Part shown: in pieces, positions 10,866-21,877 of the stretch
Layout of the letters: each line of letters opens with the position of its first letter
How positions within the stretch are numbered: the stretch's first letter is position 1
Assembly (NCBI GenBank): GCA_033064195.1
Contig: JARBJD010000052.1
Coordinates: 1-64,000, forward strand
Direction: 5' to 3'
Origin: Blattamonas nauphoetae
Taxonomy: Eukaryota; Preaxostyla; Oxymonadida
Length of the DNA: 64,000 bases
The notes under the pieces: generated by a model
What the model saw: only the letters and a program-made list of their open reading frames with translations
Database searches by the model: none
Told to the model about the DNA's origin: nothing
Position numbers and translations under genes: made by a program

Positions 10866-11301
10866 ACTATCACAGTGAAAGGACGAATTGTTTCTTATCA
10901 TCCTTCAAATTTGGGTGAGAATTTTTGATATCATATAAAAGATCAAATACCCTTCTTCGAATCTCGTCTCATCACACAGCTGAGACATACATTGTCCATT
11001 CTCAAAGACTCGTTGGAGACACCATTCGATGTCATTCTCGTGAAATTAGACGAAACACTGACAAGACGGATTATTCTCGTTTTCTGATTCGGATTCTCGA
11101 ACTTGTTTCTGATCTCAAAAATTCTCACCCATTTAGGCAAATTCTCTCCTGACTGCACATGTTGGCGAGGTCGTACCCAAACTACTTTCCCCATCCTTCT
11201 CGTTCAACCTCCTCCATTCCGAGCCGAATCTTGACATCACACAGTCCGGCTTTTGGACGTGGGTGATTTTGTTTGGTGATTTCCACTTCATCCATTCGGA
11301 G
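10866..11301. other. Spacer without supported genes
   Basis: No gene or repeat structure was recognised between the old TIR element and the first foldback. Open frames are short and lack domains. Confidence 0.35.
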
Positions 11302-12660
11302 TACAGTGACTGCACAACCCGCCATTCGTGCAAAACCCGCCATTCTAGCATATTTGTCCGCCCATAGTCCAAATTTCTCCGGACCCATAATTTCATGAGT
11401 CAAACTTTTTTTTCGTGGATGTTCATCTCGACCCCATAAATCACTTGAGGTAGAAATCGAACCTCCAAAATAGGATCCTTTGTTCAGGGTGCCTATTTAA
11501 GAGCCTTTTTTGGCCCTTTTTTTGGTCCCCAAAAATAGTGGTCCTTAACATTTAAGCTTAGGGCATAAAACCTTCGCGGCCACATTTCTCCACGCCCATT
11601 CAAGATTTTTCTTTCTCGTTTGATTTATGGTGGTTTGGGATGGTTTTCTATCGAAATGACAAATTTTTGAAAAATGAAAAATCCTGGGGGGAGCCGGGCG
11701 AAAAAATGGGGAAAAAAAACTGACTTCCCTGTATATTAAGCTTAGGAACTCGAAACCTTGTTTTGATCATATCTCCACAACCAGACATAGTTCGGACATG
11801 AAGTTTTCACCAATAAGGATGTTTTGTTGGATACTAATTTTTTCTGAAAATTTTGGGAGTTCTCGATGGTTTCCTATTTTGGAGGTCGGACAAATCGTGG
11901 GTCGGTGGATCCCCCAAACACAGTTTTCTTGGCAATAAACCGAGATTTTCCGGAAAAATCGCTGTAAGTTGATGAGGACACTGTCCCGAATATTTCTGAC
12001 CGATTTGGATCCCGGATGACTGATATTGAACGAAAAAGTCAAAATGTTCTGTGGAAATTCATGAAAATAGCTACAAGCTCCAAAATAGGAAACCATCGAG
12101 AACTCCCAAAATTTTCAGAAAAAATTAGTATCCAACAAAACATCCTTATTGGTGAAAACTTCATGTCCGAACTATGTCTGGTTGTGGAGATATGATCAAA
12201 ACAAGGTTTCGAGTTCCTAAGCTTAATATACAGGGAAGTCAGTTTTTTTTCCCCATTTTTTCGCCCGGCTCCCCCCAGGATTTTTCATTTTTCAAAAATT
12301 TGTCATTTCGATAGAAAACCATCCCAAACCACCATAAATCAAACGAGAAAGAAAAATCTTGAATGGGCGTGGAGAAATGTGGCCGCGAAGGTTTTATGCC
12401 CTAAGCTTAAATGTTAAGGACCACTATTTTTGGGGACCAAAAAAAGGGCCAAAAAAGGCTCTTAAATAGGCACCCTGAACAAAGGATCCTATTTTGGAGG
12501 TTCGATTTCTACCTCAAGTGATTTATGGGGTCGAGATGAACATCCACGAAAAAAAAGTTTGACTCATGAAATTATGGGTCCGGAGAAATTTGGACTATGG
12601 GCGGACAAATATGCTAGAATGGCGGGTTTTGCACGAATGGCGGGTTGTGCAGTCACTGTA
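11302..12660. mobile_element. Foldback element FB1 (583-bp inverted arms, 193-bp loop)
   Basis: Bases 11302-11884 return inverted at 12078-12660, apparently without mismatch over the stretches compared, around a unique centre at 11885-12077. TA lies at both outer edges (11302-11303, 12659-12660). The ends start CAGTGACTGCACAACCCG, and each tip holds two ACCCG boxes, 13 bp from the TA and 18 bp apart. Inner arm blocks (CTTTCTCGTTTGATTTATGG, CATATCTCCACAACCAGACA) are shared with FB2 and FB3. There is no coding region. The end layout matches pogo-like transposons 1 and 3, which suggests mobilisation by their transposases. Confidence 0.88.
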
Positions 12661-12872
12661 TCATCAAGGGAAAAACCCGAGAATATTGTCCACTTTTCCC
12701 ATATTTGTCTCCATCGGTTGCCCATCACTCGGGACCCAACCATTTTTAGGTCCCAATTTTTTCTCCAAGCCTGTTTTAAATGTCTCTTTCTCGTTTGATT
12801 TATGGTGGTTTGGGATGGTAATTTATTCATGATGTGGTCATGATCAACCCATAATTAGGTGAATTGAAAAGC
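12661..12872. repeat. Partial foldback-family relic
   Basis: Next to FB1 this stretch holds degraded arm blocks of the same family: CTTTCTCGTTTGATTTATGG followed by GGTTTGGGATGG, preceded by a diverged version of the CAAGCCTGTT block. No partner arm is seen, so it looks like a remnant of an older copy. Confidence 0.5.
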
Positions 12873-12874
12873 AT

Positions 12875-14444
12875 CAGTGATCCAAGGATGCAAGGGATTT
12901 TTCTCATAGCTGAAACAAAGGGTCATGATCCATTCTCGATTTCTGACTCATTCTCTTTGACAAAACCAAACAACTAAATTAAACATCACACTGTGTAGGA
13001 TGAGTGCTGTGAGGGAAAAGAGAAATGAAGAGCGGATTACCTTCCTTTTTGAGTTGTCGGTTTGCTCGCTTTTTTGGCTGATTTCTTCTTCTAAACGTTC
13101 CGAACATGTCCATAGATTGTGTTTTTTGATAATTGGCATTGACACACCACTCGATCTGATTTGTTCCCAGGACAGGCCCTGTGCACTGGAAGTACGCCGA
13201 GACAGAGTACGAGATGATTTTTGAAAAGGAATCGGAGGAAGAGATCCCTCTATTGTCGGCAATGCACTGCTTCCAGCGCCCGAAAATCCCAAGATCAAGG
13301 GGCTGGTGCAGATGTGTCGCGCGAGGGGGAAATCGATACTGATCGATCCCATAGTTGCTGCAAACAGACACAACTTCTTCCGAGGAGTGGATCCTGCATC
13401 CATCCATGAGGAGAAGTGCGCGATTGTCCATTCGATTGTTTGTCCTTTTCTTTTTTTCAATTTCCGGGACCAACTTTTTTTTCAGCCATTCGATAAATAG
13501 TCCCGCATCGATCTATTGGGACTTATTCGTCACCAGTTCACAATCTTTTCCGATTGTGATTCAGTATTTCTCAAGTTCCCCCATATTTATTGTCCCAGCG
13601 GTTACAATGAAGGGTATACCTCTAGAGCCGTCCAGACATATCAACGGCAGAATTGTCAAGACTTTTTCACTTCGTTGCACAGGTATGTGCATTCCTTCTC
13701 CATTTGATGCAGGTCCAAGAAAATTTCTATCGTAAACATCCTCGTATTGGTGATATTGCGATTCATCGGTTTGGTAGATTAAAACTGGGTCGTATTTTCT
13801 TAAAGTTTGATTTAGATCTTTTTCATAGTCCATTACAGCTTGTAAGTCAACCTGCATTCGCTCGGCTGCTCTTGGAGTGAATTTTGAGGCTGTGATTTTG
13901 TGAGAATTACGCTTGAGAAACCCCTTTTTCCATTCTCGACTGACTTGTATGCCGCATGTCTCGTTCACTTTTCTAGGGATTTCTTGCATCATCCATGGGT
14001 GTCCAGTCTTGGACGCAGCTAGTATGTCTTCAACAAGTTCATTTTCTCGTCCAGCAGTAAGTTTTTGGAGAACATGCCCTTGTTCAAGAGGAAGAATCCT
14101 GGATTTTCTTGCCCGAGACACTGTATTGCTCGGTACCCCTAATGCAGCAGCGATGATTTTTTGTGGGATTCTTCTGATGATTTCAACTTGTAGTAGTCGC
14201 TTGTCAAATCATCTCACACGCTGTACTTTGTTGAGTTTTGGATTTTCTCTAATCTCGGAAACGAGTTCGTCGAGAACCCGATCAGACAGAAAACCCTGCA
14301 GAATGTCTTTGAATGTTGTTAGATTCACTTTATGTGCCTTTTTCGAGGGTGAAACAATACAAATAGTCGTAATTCAATGATGAGTCGAAACTATCGCCCA
14401 TAATTCATTTTGTGAGAAAAATCCCTTGCATCCTTGGATCACTG
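12875..14444 (-). mobile_element. pogo-like DNA transposon 2 (1.6 kb)
   Basis: CAGTGATCCAAGGATGCAAG at 12875 followed by GGATTTTTCTCA returns inverted ending at 14444. The dinucleotide AT, rather than TA, borders both ends (12873-12874, 14445-14446). TIRs are about 32 bp and perfect over the core. The interior holds a broken DDE transposase on the minus strand. The tips lack the double ACCCG boxes of transposons 1 and 3, so this is a different subfamily. Confidence 0.75.
12979..14390 (-). pseudogene. pogo/jerky-like DDE transposase, broken
   Basis: Reading leftwards, a helix-turn-helix stretch (IPQKIIAAALGVPSNTVSRA) is followed at 14121-13561 by the first catalytic Asp (LIYQTDESQYHQ) and strands ending in SRGIPFIVTAGTINMG. 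The second Asp (ALLLMDGCRIHSSEE) and third Asp (FPPRATHLHQPLDLGIFGRW) come in another frame at 13473-12979. At least one frameshift (about 13500) and one in-frame TGA upstream of the helix-turn-helix (about 14209) interrupt it. All three acids and the QPLDLGIFGRWK block identify the family. Not functional as it stands. Confidence 0.75.
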
Positions 14445-14747
14445 ATCAACCAAGATGGGAGAAATTTTTAAGAAAACTTGTAGAAACCAGCCTCCGTACC
14501 ACTTTTTCCAAACTTTGCATAGTCGAGGAGGCGTCGTGAATGAACATGATTCGATGGTTCATTTCATGATTTTGTGGATAGCATCAAGATACGGTCCATT
14601 TTGTTGATCTCTCGTTTTCTCACTCTTTAGAATTTGTTTCGTCTAGTAATTGAGTCAAATAGTCTTGAAACTCAAAATAAGATGTTTTCATGAAACAAAT
14701 TTCAGTTTTACAGCTTAGATCGTTATTTCACAAGTTGTTTCGATCTA

Positions 14748-16900
14748 CCGTTGTTGAACAACCCGTCCAGTTGGACAACCCGTCCACTTTTGGTATGCTC
14801 CCAAACTTTAGTCACAGTTTTCTCATCATATACTTCTCTTTTCACTTTTTTCCTTTTCTCAACTGTTTCATTGATTTTGTTCAACTAAATTTTTTGTGAA
14901 AGGAATTTTTTATTACTTTCTTGATCGTGTTCTCATTGATCTACCCTCCATTGTAGTTTCTTTCAACCGCCTCATGGAACGTGTTTCGATGTCGGACTTC
15001 TTGGAATCTGGCTTCTTTGCAGGTCGAGCTTTTTGTTTTTCTTCATGTTTCCGTTTTGGCTTCTTCACTTCTCTCTGTTTGACAGTCGACTTCCTGAAGA
15101 TGATTTTGTTCGGTTTGAACTGCCTTTCTTTCTTCTTTTCTTCCTTCTCTTTTTGAACGGACTCCTTCTGCATCATTTTCTCTATCATCTCCTTTGTTGT
15201 TAGAAGAACTCCAGGTCTCACCACTTTCTGAACGGTCACGAAAGATTCGTCATCGACGTTCGATAGGTTTGTGTGGATTTCTTTTGACGCCCCGTTAGAT
15301 TCAAATGGAATTCGATCTATTCGCGGTTGTGAAGTCAGAGATGCGATACCACATCTCTGAAATGCAAGTTCGATCGTGCCGATCGAGAAGGCCTTCTCGA
15401 TCGGCACGGGGTAGCGCCCAGGCGATGGCCTTTCTGTGAGCCTGCTGAGAAAAAGGATATGGAGCGGTATAGAATCTTTGATACATATTTTTCAGGCTTT
15501 GAAAGACTTTATCGTCTTACGGTTGGGTGAGATTGGTAGTGTTTGGGGGAAGTGTTCGAATCATTATATTGTTGTCCATCGCAGTTTTAGAAAGAGAAGC
15601 AGAAAAATGAGAGGCACAGTTATCGAGTAGTAGTAGTGCTGTTTTTCCAGTGAGATGTGGGGCAGTTCTTTTCTTGTTGATGGCAGGCACGATTGTATCG
15701 GTCATGATGGTTGAAAAGATGGTTCCATTTACGTATCCATTTCCAAAACAATGAGGAATAATGGCAAACTTGTGAAGTGAGTTAAACTCACTTGGTTCCT
15801 TTGCTAGAGGATAAACGAGACAATGTGGGAGAGTCGTGCCATCAGCGCACACAGTACTCGCAAGAGTGAAATTAGGAATTTTGGCTGATTGGATCTGAAC
15901 TGGAGGAGCGGTTCCGGCTTGATGAATCACTGTTTGAGCTTGTTTTTCGGTCAGGGAGAATCCAGTTTCATCATATTTGAAAATCAACTCCTGGACGACT
16001 TTATTTTCCGTAACAACTTCTTTTAGAAGAGTAATCCACGTTTCCATGTTCTCAGGATTTGCGGATTGAATCTTTGTAAGATCCATCCGCACAGGTTTCG
16101 AGAATACGAGCTGTGGGTTGGACTCACAAAAAGTCCAAGCCCATGTTCTGTCTAGTGTGACATCCCTGGCTTTTGGATCTGGTGATTCGCGGAGTATCTT
16201 TAGGATCTAGAAAATGAATAGAAAGGTGACATACTCTTGTCTGGATTTGGGATCGTGTGATCGCAGTTTTCTGTTCGACTTTTCTCTTCATCCAATCTGT
16301 TAAGAGCTTCAACTCCCGCGGAGGCACTTTGGATTGACGACCAGATCGTCGTATAGCCCTCTTTTCGCGATATGCCTTTCGTGCACGAGATAGTGAACGG
16401 CTGTGAATTCCGGTAAGTGTTTGAATGATGCCGCTTCGGATTGTCATCGCTGTTTCAAGCCTGAGTAGAAAATCGAGCTTATCGTCTGATTTAACTTTTC
16501 GTTTCTTCAGAAGGGTCTCCACTTCATGTAGATTTTTCCACCAAGCAGCGGAATGCTTTTTCGAAGTCTGATTCTAGGTGGAGGGAAATGGCACAAAGTG
16601 ATGGAGATGGAGGAAGTCGAAGGATCAAAAAATACCATGAAAGAGAGGAAAAGAGGATGATTCGATCACGGGAAAACCAGAAACGGGACAGACAAAATGG
16701 AGGGTAGATCAATGAGAACACGATCAAGAAAGTAATAAAAAATTCATTTCACAAAAAATTTAGTTGAACAAAATCAATGAAACAGTTGAGAAAAGGAAAA
16801 AAGTGAATAGAGAAGTATATGATGAGAAAACTGTGACGAAAGTTTGGGAGCATACCAAAAGTGGACGGGTTGTCCAACTGGACGGGTTGTTCAACAACGG
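14748..16900 (-). mobile_element. pogo-like DNA transposon 3 (2.15 kb, about 165-bp TIRs, TA target)
   Basis: The left end (14748-14915) returns inverted at 16735-16900 with few mismatches, including GTTCAACTAAATTTTTTGTG and its complement. TA flanks both ends (14746-14747, 16901-16902). Both tips show ACAACCCGTCCAGTTGGACA followed by another ACCCG box: first box 13 bp from the TA, second 17 bp on. The interior carries a broken pogo transposase on the minus strand. Confidence 0.85.
14913..16522 (-). pseudogene. pogo-type DDE transposase, broken by several changes
   Basis: The N-terminal part (16522-16124) has a helix-turn-helix-like stretch (GIIQTLTGIHSRSLSRARKA) and a basic DNA-binding region. 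The DDE part (16092-15517) has the first Asp (LIFKYDETGFSLTEK) and second Asp (ALLLLDNCASHF), then RTLPPNTTNLTQP. A TAA directly follows QP and the same frame goes on with DDKVFQSLKNMYQRFY, so the third Asp lies just after a stop. A frameshift near 15400 leads to a Lys/Glu-rich basic tail (15407-14913). The gene has at least two breaks plus a 31-base interval between the first two pieces that could be a gap or intron. Family is clear, product is dead. Confidence 0.75.
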
Positions 16901-16902
16901 TA

Positions 16903-17805
16903 TGCCCAAACACAAAAATTTGTCAGATTTATGCAGTCAGAGTCCTCTTCATTCTGAAAAAGATAAAAAAATGTGGTATACATCTCAATTAAGAGCGTGG
17001 GTACGCTGCCAAGTTTTCAAAAATATTCTCCCTGATCACCCACACACCATACAAAAACAGTGACAAAAGAGAAAAGAAAAGCGAAGTGACGAAAAGAGAA
17101 AAACCGTTGGTTGTGGCGTGCATCTGAAGTGAATTGAGTGAGATGTGACGTTTTCACAACTGATATGCGACTGAGGGAGATGTGGAGTGAGTGATGGATC
17201 CAAAAGGCGAAGCAAATCCAAAAAGGAATGATGGATTTGGATGATGAAGCAACGAAGGATTTCATTTCTGTTGTGGCGAACATTCAGATAGCAAAACTGT
17301 TCGTGTTCGCACAAAAGAGATGAACGGTTCCAGAAGGCTGGAGAAGAGACACGAAACCGAAAAAGATGAAAGAAAGAGTTGTGTGACATGACAGCAGAAT
17401 GTGGATGAACGGCAATCAGAACGAGACATCTGCTGAGAAACGACAAAAGTGAAGATGATTGTGTGTGAATGAAGGACGAAGAAAGACAACGAGAATTGAT
17501 GCAAGAATGACGTGTGGATCGCGTGCAGCAAAAGAAGAGCAGCATCGACGAGACCAGCCGGGAGAGGGGTTTGTTTTCCTCTCGTCAGTGTGACGTGGAG
17601 ATAGTGAAGCGTCTGCTCTCGTCGAGGCGAGGCGAGGGATGGTTCAGAAAGAAGGAAACGACACGCGAAGAAGGAAAAGAAGAGTGGAAAGTTGTGAAAG
17701 AGATGGGAGAATGTCAGAAGTCAGAAATGGAAAGATCAAAAAGGGACGAGTGACGTGATTCAACGAAAACGAATGAAGATCCAGCGATCAAGCGGCGTCC
17801 ACCAA
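16903..17805. other. 3' flank of gene A, duplicated beside gene B
   Basis: No gene is supported. Read on the minus strand, 17805 to about 17380 resembles the sequence after gene B (49003-49280): both continue GATTGGTGGACG(A/C)CGCTTGATCG, and both carry TTGTCGTTTCTCAGCAGATG further on. The A/B duplication therefore extends well past the stop codons. A second short block (17125-17165, inverted: CAGTTGTGAAAACGTCACAT) also occurs at 39675-39700. Confidence 0.6.
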
Positions 17806-18392
17806 TCAACGAGCGAACTCCACTGTCGGCCGAGATTGAAGTGCCTCGGTCTTTCCACCAGAAGCTGTTTGCCCATTCTCTTCCATCTTGCGACACGATG
17901 CATACTGTTCCAGCTTGTCCTCAACTTCCATCAGCAGCGGTCGATCGTGAGGGTTGATCGTCAGGCATTCTCGCACAATCGACATGAACCCTTCGTCCAC
18001 ATCCTTGTGCGGAGGAAGAAGACCAGCACACACCTGCCGAGACGCGTTCGTCCCATCAATCTCCCCGAAGGGAATCACTCCCGTCCTCATTTCCAGCAAC
18101 ACAAGACCGAGCCGAAAAACCGACACACGCTCTGAGTTCACACCCAGCTGACCATTCGACTGCTCAGGCGCTCGCCATCGCTGTCCATCATCAATCCCAA
18201 TCTGCTTCCCACTCTCATCCACATGCAATCCTGCCTCTTCGTTCAGTCGAATGCACACGCGATCCTTCGAGTCCAGAACGACCCAGTGCGGCGTCCACTT
18301 CGCCAGCGCCACAGAAAACATCTCAGACTTGCTCAGATGACGAAGACCCTTCACAATCTCCATCCCAACCGCAACTGCATCCACTCTCGGCT
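17806..18392 (-). CDS. Gene A segment 4: pseudokinase C-terminal part
   Basis: The frame resumes with RVDAVAVGMEIVKGLRHLSK and runs to the stop at 17806. Recognisable kinase C-lobe elements are WTPHWVVLDSKDRVCIRLNE, QRWRAPEQSNGQ (activation-segment APE), FRLGLVLLEMRTGVIPFGEI (helix F/G region) and ECLTINPHDRPLLMEVEDKL (the C-terminal RP helix). No HRD catalytic loop, DFG or glycine-rich ATP loop is seen, so it is most likely a catalytically dead TKL-like domain acting as a scaffold. Gene B's copy differs by only a few residues. Confidence 0.75.
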
Positions 18393-18401
18393 TGTTCAGC
18401 C

Positions 18402-19499
18402 GGGGTTGACTATAATCAATCCGCCAAAGTATCTATAATCAATCCGTTTCGATCAGACCCATGTCATCGACCATCTCATCCACATCCACAGATCACACTT
18501 CGTGCTATCATTTTCGGAATCTCTATAATAAAAAAATGTGAACTGAAAACGGAATTCGAAGGATAGGATCAACATTGAATGACCCACTGCCCATTTCGCC
18601 ATCATCGGTTCACATGCTCGTGGAGCCACTTTCCCATCTGTATCGTCGAATTTCAAGCCCCTTCCCCCTCTCTACCTCACTCTCTCCATCGACGATATTC
18701 TCTTTGAAGGTGTCTCTCTCTGAGTAAATCTTATTTTGTGTCTTGAGCATGCTTCCTCGATCCTGTTCGTTTTTTCAGGACCCAACTTCTGTCTCTCTCG
18801 GACATCACTCACACTCGCTGTTTGATTCGTTCATTGGCTAAAAGATGTTCCAGTTGCCCTCTCCTATCTCAGATGCAAATTTCGATTCTCAACTGACAAT
18901 CACGGTTCTGTCAGTCCATCTGGCCAACCATTCATTCCTATTCGCCGTCCCACAACAACTTTCGCCTCGCTCACGTCATCCTGATCACATTGGGGCAGAG
19001 AGGACGACGTGGTCTAAGTTCGATCCAGTGTGTTCTCTTCTCTTCGCACTCTTCGTTTGGAATCAGTGCATATTTTCAATCTCAATCCGCGGTTGTGTTC
19101 CGTTTTCACACTGTGGATCATCTGGACCTCGAACTGATGGTGAGGTGTGAGAGTTGTGTTGATCGACTGACTCAGCTGATCGTGTTCTTTGCACACTCCA
19201 TGTCATATCAAACGAAATGGAGATGGTGGGAAAATTGTGATTATACTGTAAATCGCGCTGTTTTACACTCCTGATTCTTGTTTTGTCCTTTTTTGGTTCG
19301 ATGACTTTTTACTCATTCAGGATCGTTTTTGAGAACACAAGAGATTGAAATAAGCATTTCTCCGTTTTCGAAACTCGAGATTGATGGAAATGAAAGGACT
19401 AAGTGTGAATTGTGGAAGTGAATGATATGGTCGAGCACATGGGTCTGATCGAAACGGATTGATTATAGATACTTTGGCGGATTGATTATAGTCAACCCC
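18402..19499. mobile_element. 1,098-bp non-autonomous TIR element with 9-bp target duplication, in gene A
   Basis: The ends GGGGTTGACTATAATCAATC and GATTGATTATAGTCAACCCC are inverted copies. The inverted match runs about 60 bp, to ACATGGGTCTGATCG. TGTTCAGCC is present directly at both sides (18393-18401, 19500-19508), a perfect 9-bp duplication of gene A coding sequence. Inside each TIR the box TATAATCAATCCG occurs twice, 23 bp apart. No transposase is encoded. A 9-bp duplication is typical of Mutator-like elements but does not prove that class. Confidence 0.85.
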
Positions 19500-19508
19500 T
19501 GTTCAGCC

Positions 19509-20106
19509 CGTGCAGTCGATCGAACAGCGTCTCATTCTTCGAAACAATCTCAACCTTGTTCTCCTCTCCACACACCAACACTTCCACTTGTTCAACGCTT
19601 GTGGATGGAAGTCCTTCATCTTTGATTGTTGAGTCTCCCAATGAGATTGGTTCAGCAGGAATCCCGTACGAGTTGAGTTGTCGATGTGAGGAGATGTCTT
19701 GAGTGAAACTGTTGTAATCTTCGGCTTCATCCATCTTTTCGACGATCTCGGAATCCATTTCGGTGCTCGCGGTGTCTTTCTTTTCAGTCTGAGCTGATTT
19801 CCGACGTCGACAACAGAGAACAACAACGACGAGCACGATGAGTGCCAAAGAGACAACCACAATCACCAGAGGAAGCCACCATTTCATGTTGTCACGAACT
19901 GACTGCGAGATTCGATCAGCTGAGCTCTTTTGAACAACGAACGATTCCGATGTTGTTTGATTTGAGCCAAAAACCAGTCGTCCACGCCATTCCAGATTGT
20001 CTTTCAGAGACGACAGGAGAGACTGCGCAACTTCGACAGAGATGGAAGACTCCGAGATCGACGAGCACGAATCAGATGTCAGTTCAACTTTCTCTGAAAT
20101 CCCATC
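19509..20106 (-). CDS. Gene A segment 3: juxtamembrane region, membrane span, start of kinase-like domain
   Basis: The piece resumes at KTDGISEKVELTSDSCSSIS and contains a Ser-rich linker. A strong single membrane span follows (MKWWLPLVIVVVSLALIVLV, then VVVLCC and the RRRKSAQ stop-transfer). The acidic cytoplasmic region ends at LFDRLHGLN. The next residues are interrupted by the element at 18402-19499. Gene B keeps the same order at 47805-48415. Confidence 0.75.
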
Positions 20107-20462
20107 TGTCTTTTTCCAACAAACCAGTGCTCATTAACAACTGAGACCGGTGACGTGGAAATATACAATGGGTGGCCTGCCCAAGAGAAACAAAACAGAG
20201 AAAAAGAAAACTTTATCTGTTTTAAAAATTATTCCCGACAAGGGACGCAAGGGTCACAGTGTCGGTTCTACCCCTGTTTGGGTGGTTAATGAGCAAAAAA
20301 GATATAGAGATCACTGTCTCTGTCCAGAAAGAGCCTCAACGAGGGAGAGAAAACTGGACAAACATGAGAAGTCAAAAGTGACAAGTGAAATGGAAAGGCC
20401 AAAGGGCTGTGCATGAGTCGGTTTTGCGACAAAACGAGAACGACCATCAGTTATGTGGCAGT

Positions 20463-20545
20463 ATTCGCTGTTAATGAGCACTGGTTTGTTGGAAATGTCA
20501 TCGCTACGCTCTGACACCCAAAAAACCAGGGCTTCATTAACAACT
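20463..20545. repeat. Back-to-back copies of the two composite end types
   Basis: TTAATGAGCACTGGTTTGTT followed by GGAAA (20470-20491) is the inverse of the 20107 end. It joins directly to TGTCATCGCTACGCTCTGAC, then ACCCAAAAAACCAGGGC (20492-20545), which matches the inverse of the 29897 end. So 20107-20491 (385 bp) and 20492-29897 (9,406 bp) each have their own matched inverted ends. This may mark two neighbouring insertions or a fused-end junction. Confidence 0.75.
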
Positions 20546-20799
20546 GAGTATTGAAAGGAAAAGAATGAGTAAAGAAGAGAAAATATATCTTTGTGTTCTT
20601 CTTCATTGAACTGGTCATCAGTTGATTTAGGCCGTGACCCAATTGGGCTGTCACCCCACTGATTGCGAGTTCTCTTACCAACTCAGCACTCTCTCCATTC
20701 CGTACTCCTGACTCTCCTTCCTCTTCCAATTCATGCCTGCCTTCTTCACTTGATCTCAACCTCCCCCAAGTCAATTGCTGCTTTCCCTCCATCAAAGGT

Positions 20800-21250
20800 G
20801 GCCGCCGAGATGAAAATGTTGGAGAAAGTGCCGAACATGCCCGAACTTAATCAGGTCTCTTTCTCCCAAGGATGTCTCCTTGCACTCTCACTCAACTGCC
20901 ACGACATTGGTTCGGGTCCGCTTGCAATCTTTCTTCTGAGAGGATGTTCCTCCGCCCTGACACACTTCTTCGTTCCTGATCTCATCCTCCTCCAAGTCAA
21001 CTGCAGCTTTCCCTCCATCAACGGTGGTCGTTGAGGTGAAAATGTTGGAGAAAGTGCGAACATGCCCGAACTTAATCAGGTCTCTTTCTCCCAAGGATGA
21101 CTCCTTGCACTCTCACTCAACTGCCACGACATTGGTTCGGGTCCGCTTGCAATCTTTCTTTTGAGAGGATGTTTCTCTGCTCTGACAGACTTCCTCGTTT
21201 TCAATCTCAAAAGTTGATGAAACATTCGTATTTGATTGCTTCGAATTTTC
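20800..21250. repeat. Direct tandem duplication, about 226-bp unit
   Basis: CTTAATCAGGTCTCTTTCTC occurs at 20845 and 21071. GAAAATGTTGGAGAAAGTG precedes both and GCCACGACATTGGTTCGGGT follows both. The copies differ by scattered substitutions and one short indel. The start and end of the unit are approximate. No gene is supported in it. Confidence 0.75.
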
Positions 21251-21877
21251 TGCCAACTTCCATTGAATTGCACCTGTCCCGCTTGTTGTTGGGTTGGTGA
21301 CGGGGTTTATATCCATTCCGAACACTCTCGGGAGTGTATTCTTCGGTATCATCCAGACTCCATGTTCCTTGATGTCTTCCAATCAAACTTGGTCATATTC
21401 TGTCAAGTGCAGAGAGCCTTTGTCTCCCTCACCCATCCTGTGATGTCAATATGGAACATCAGATCATTTATGAAGAGTTGGTTCTTGTCATGTGCATCAT
21501 TTGCTCCTCCCTGTCTTTCAATCCTGTACTCTTTCCCGGCTCACAATACAACTGAGATGCCATCCTGCTTTCACTTTGTCACTTGTTCACATGGAGTGAA
21601 GTCTCTTCAAGTCTGGCTTTCTTGCTCCACAAAGATGTGCTCATCTCATCCAACCCCGTCATCTTACTCCTTCCTGCTCTCCGATAGTTCTTGAACTCAA
21701 CGATCTTGTGCATGCCATAACTTGAAAGTCGTTTTGTCTCTTCCTCGATTTCGCCACTCGATTCACCTCGGTGGGCTTGAGTCCGTCGATTCTACCTACT
21801 TGCACCAAGATCAGCTGCCGATGAAGAAATAATCACTGTAAATCACGTTGTCGAGGGCAACTGTGACTGATGGTTAG

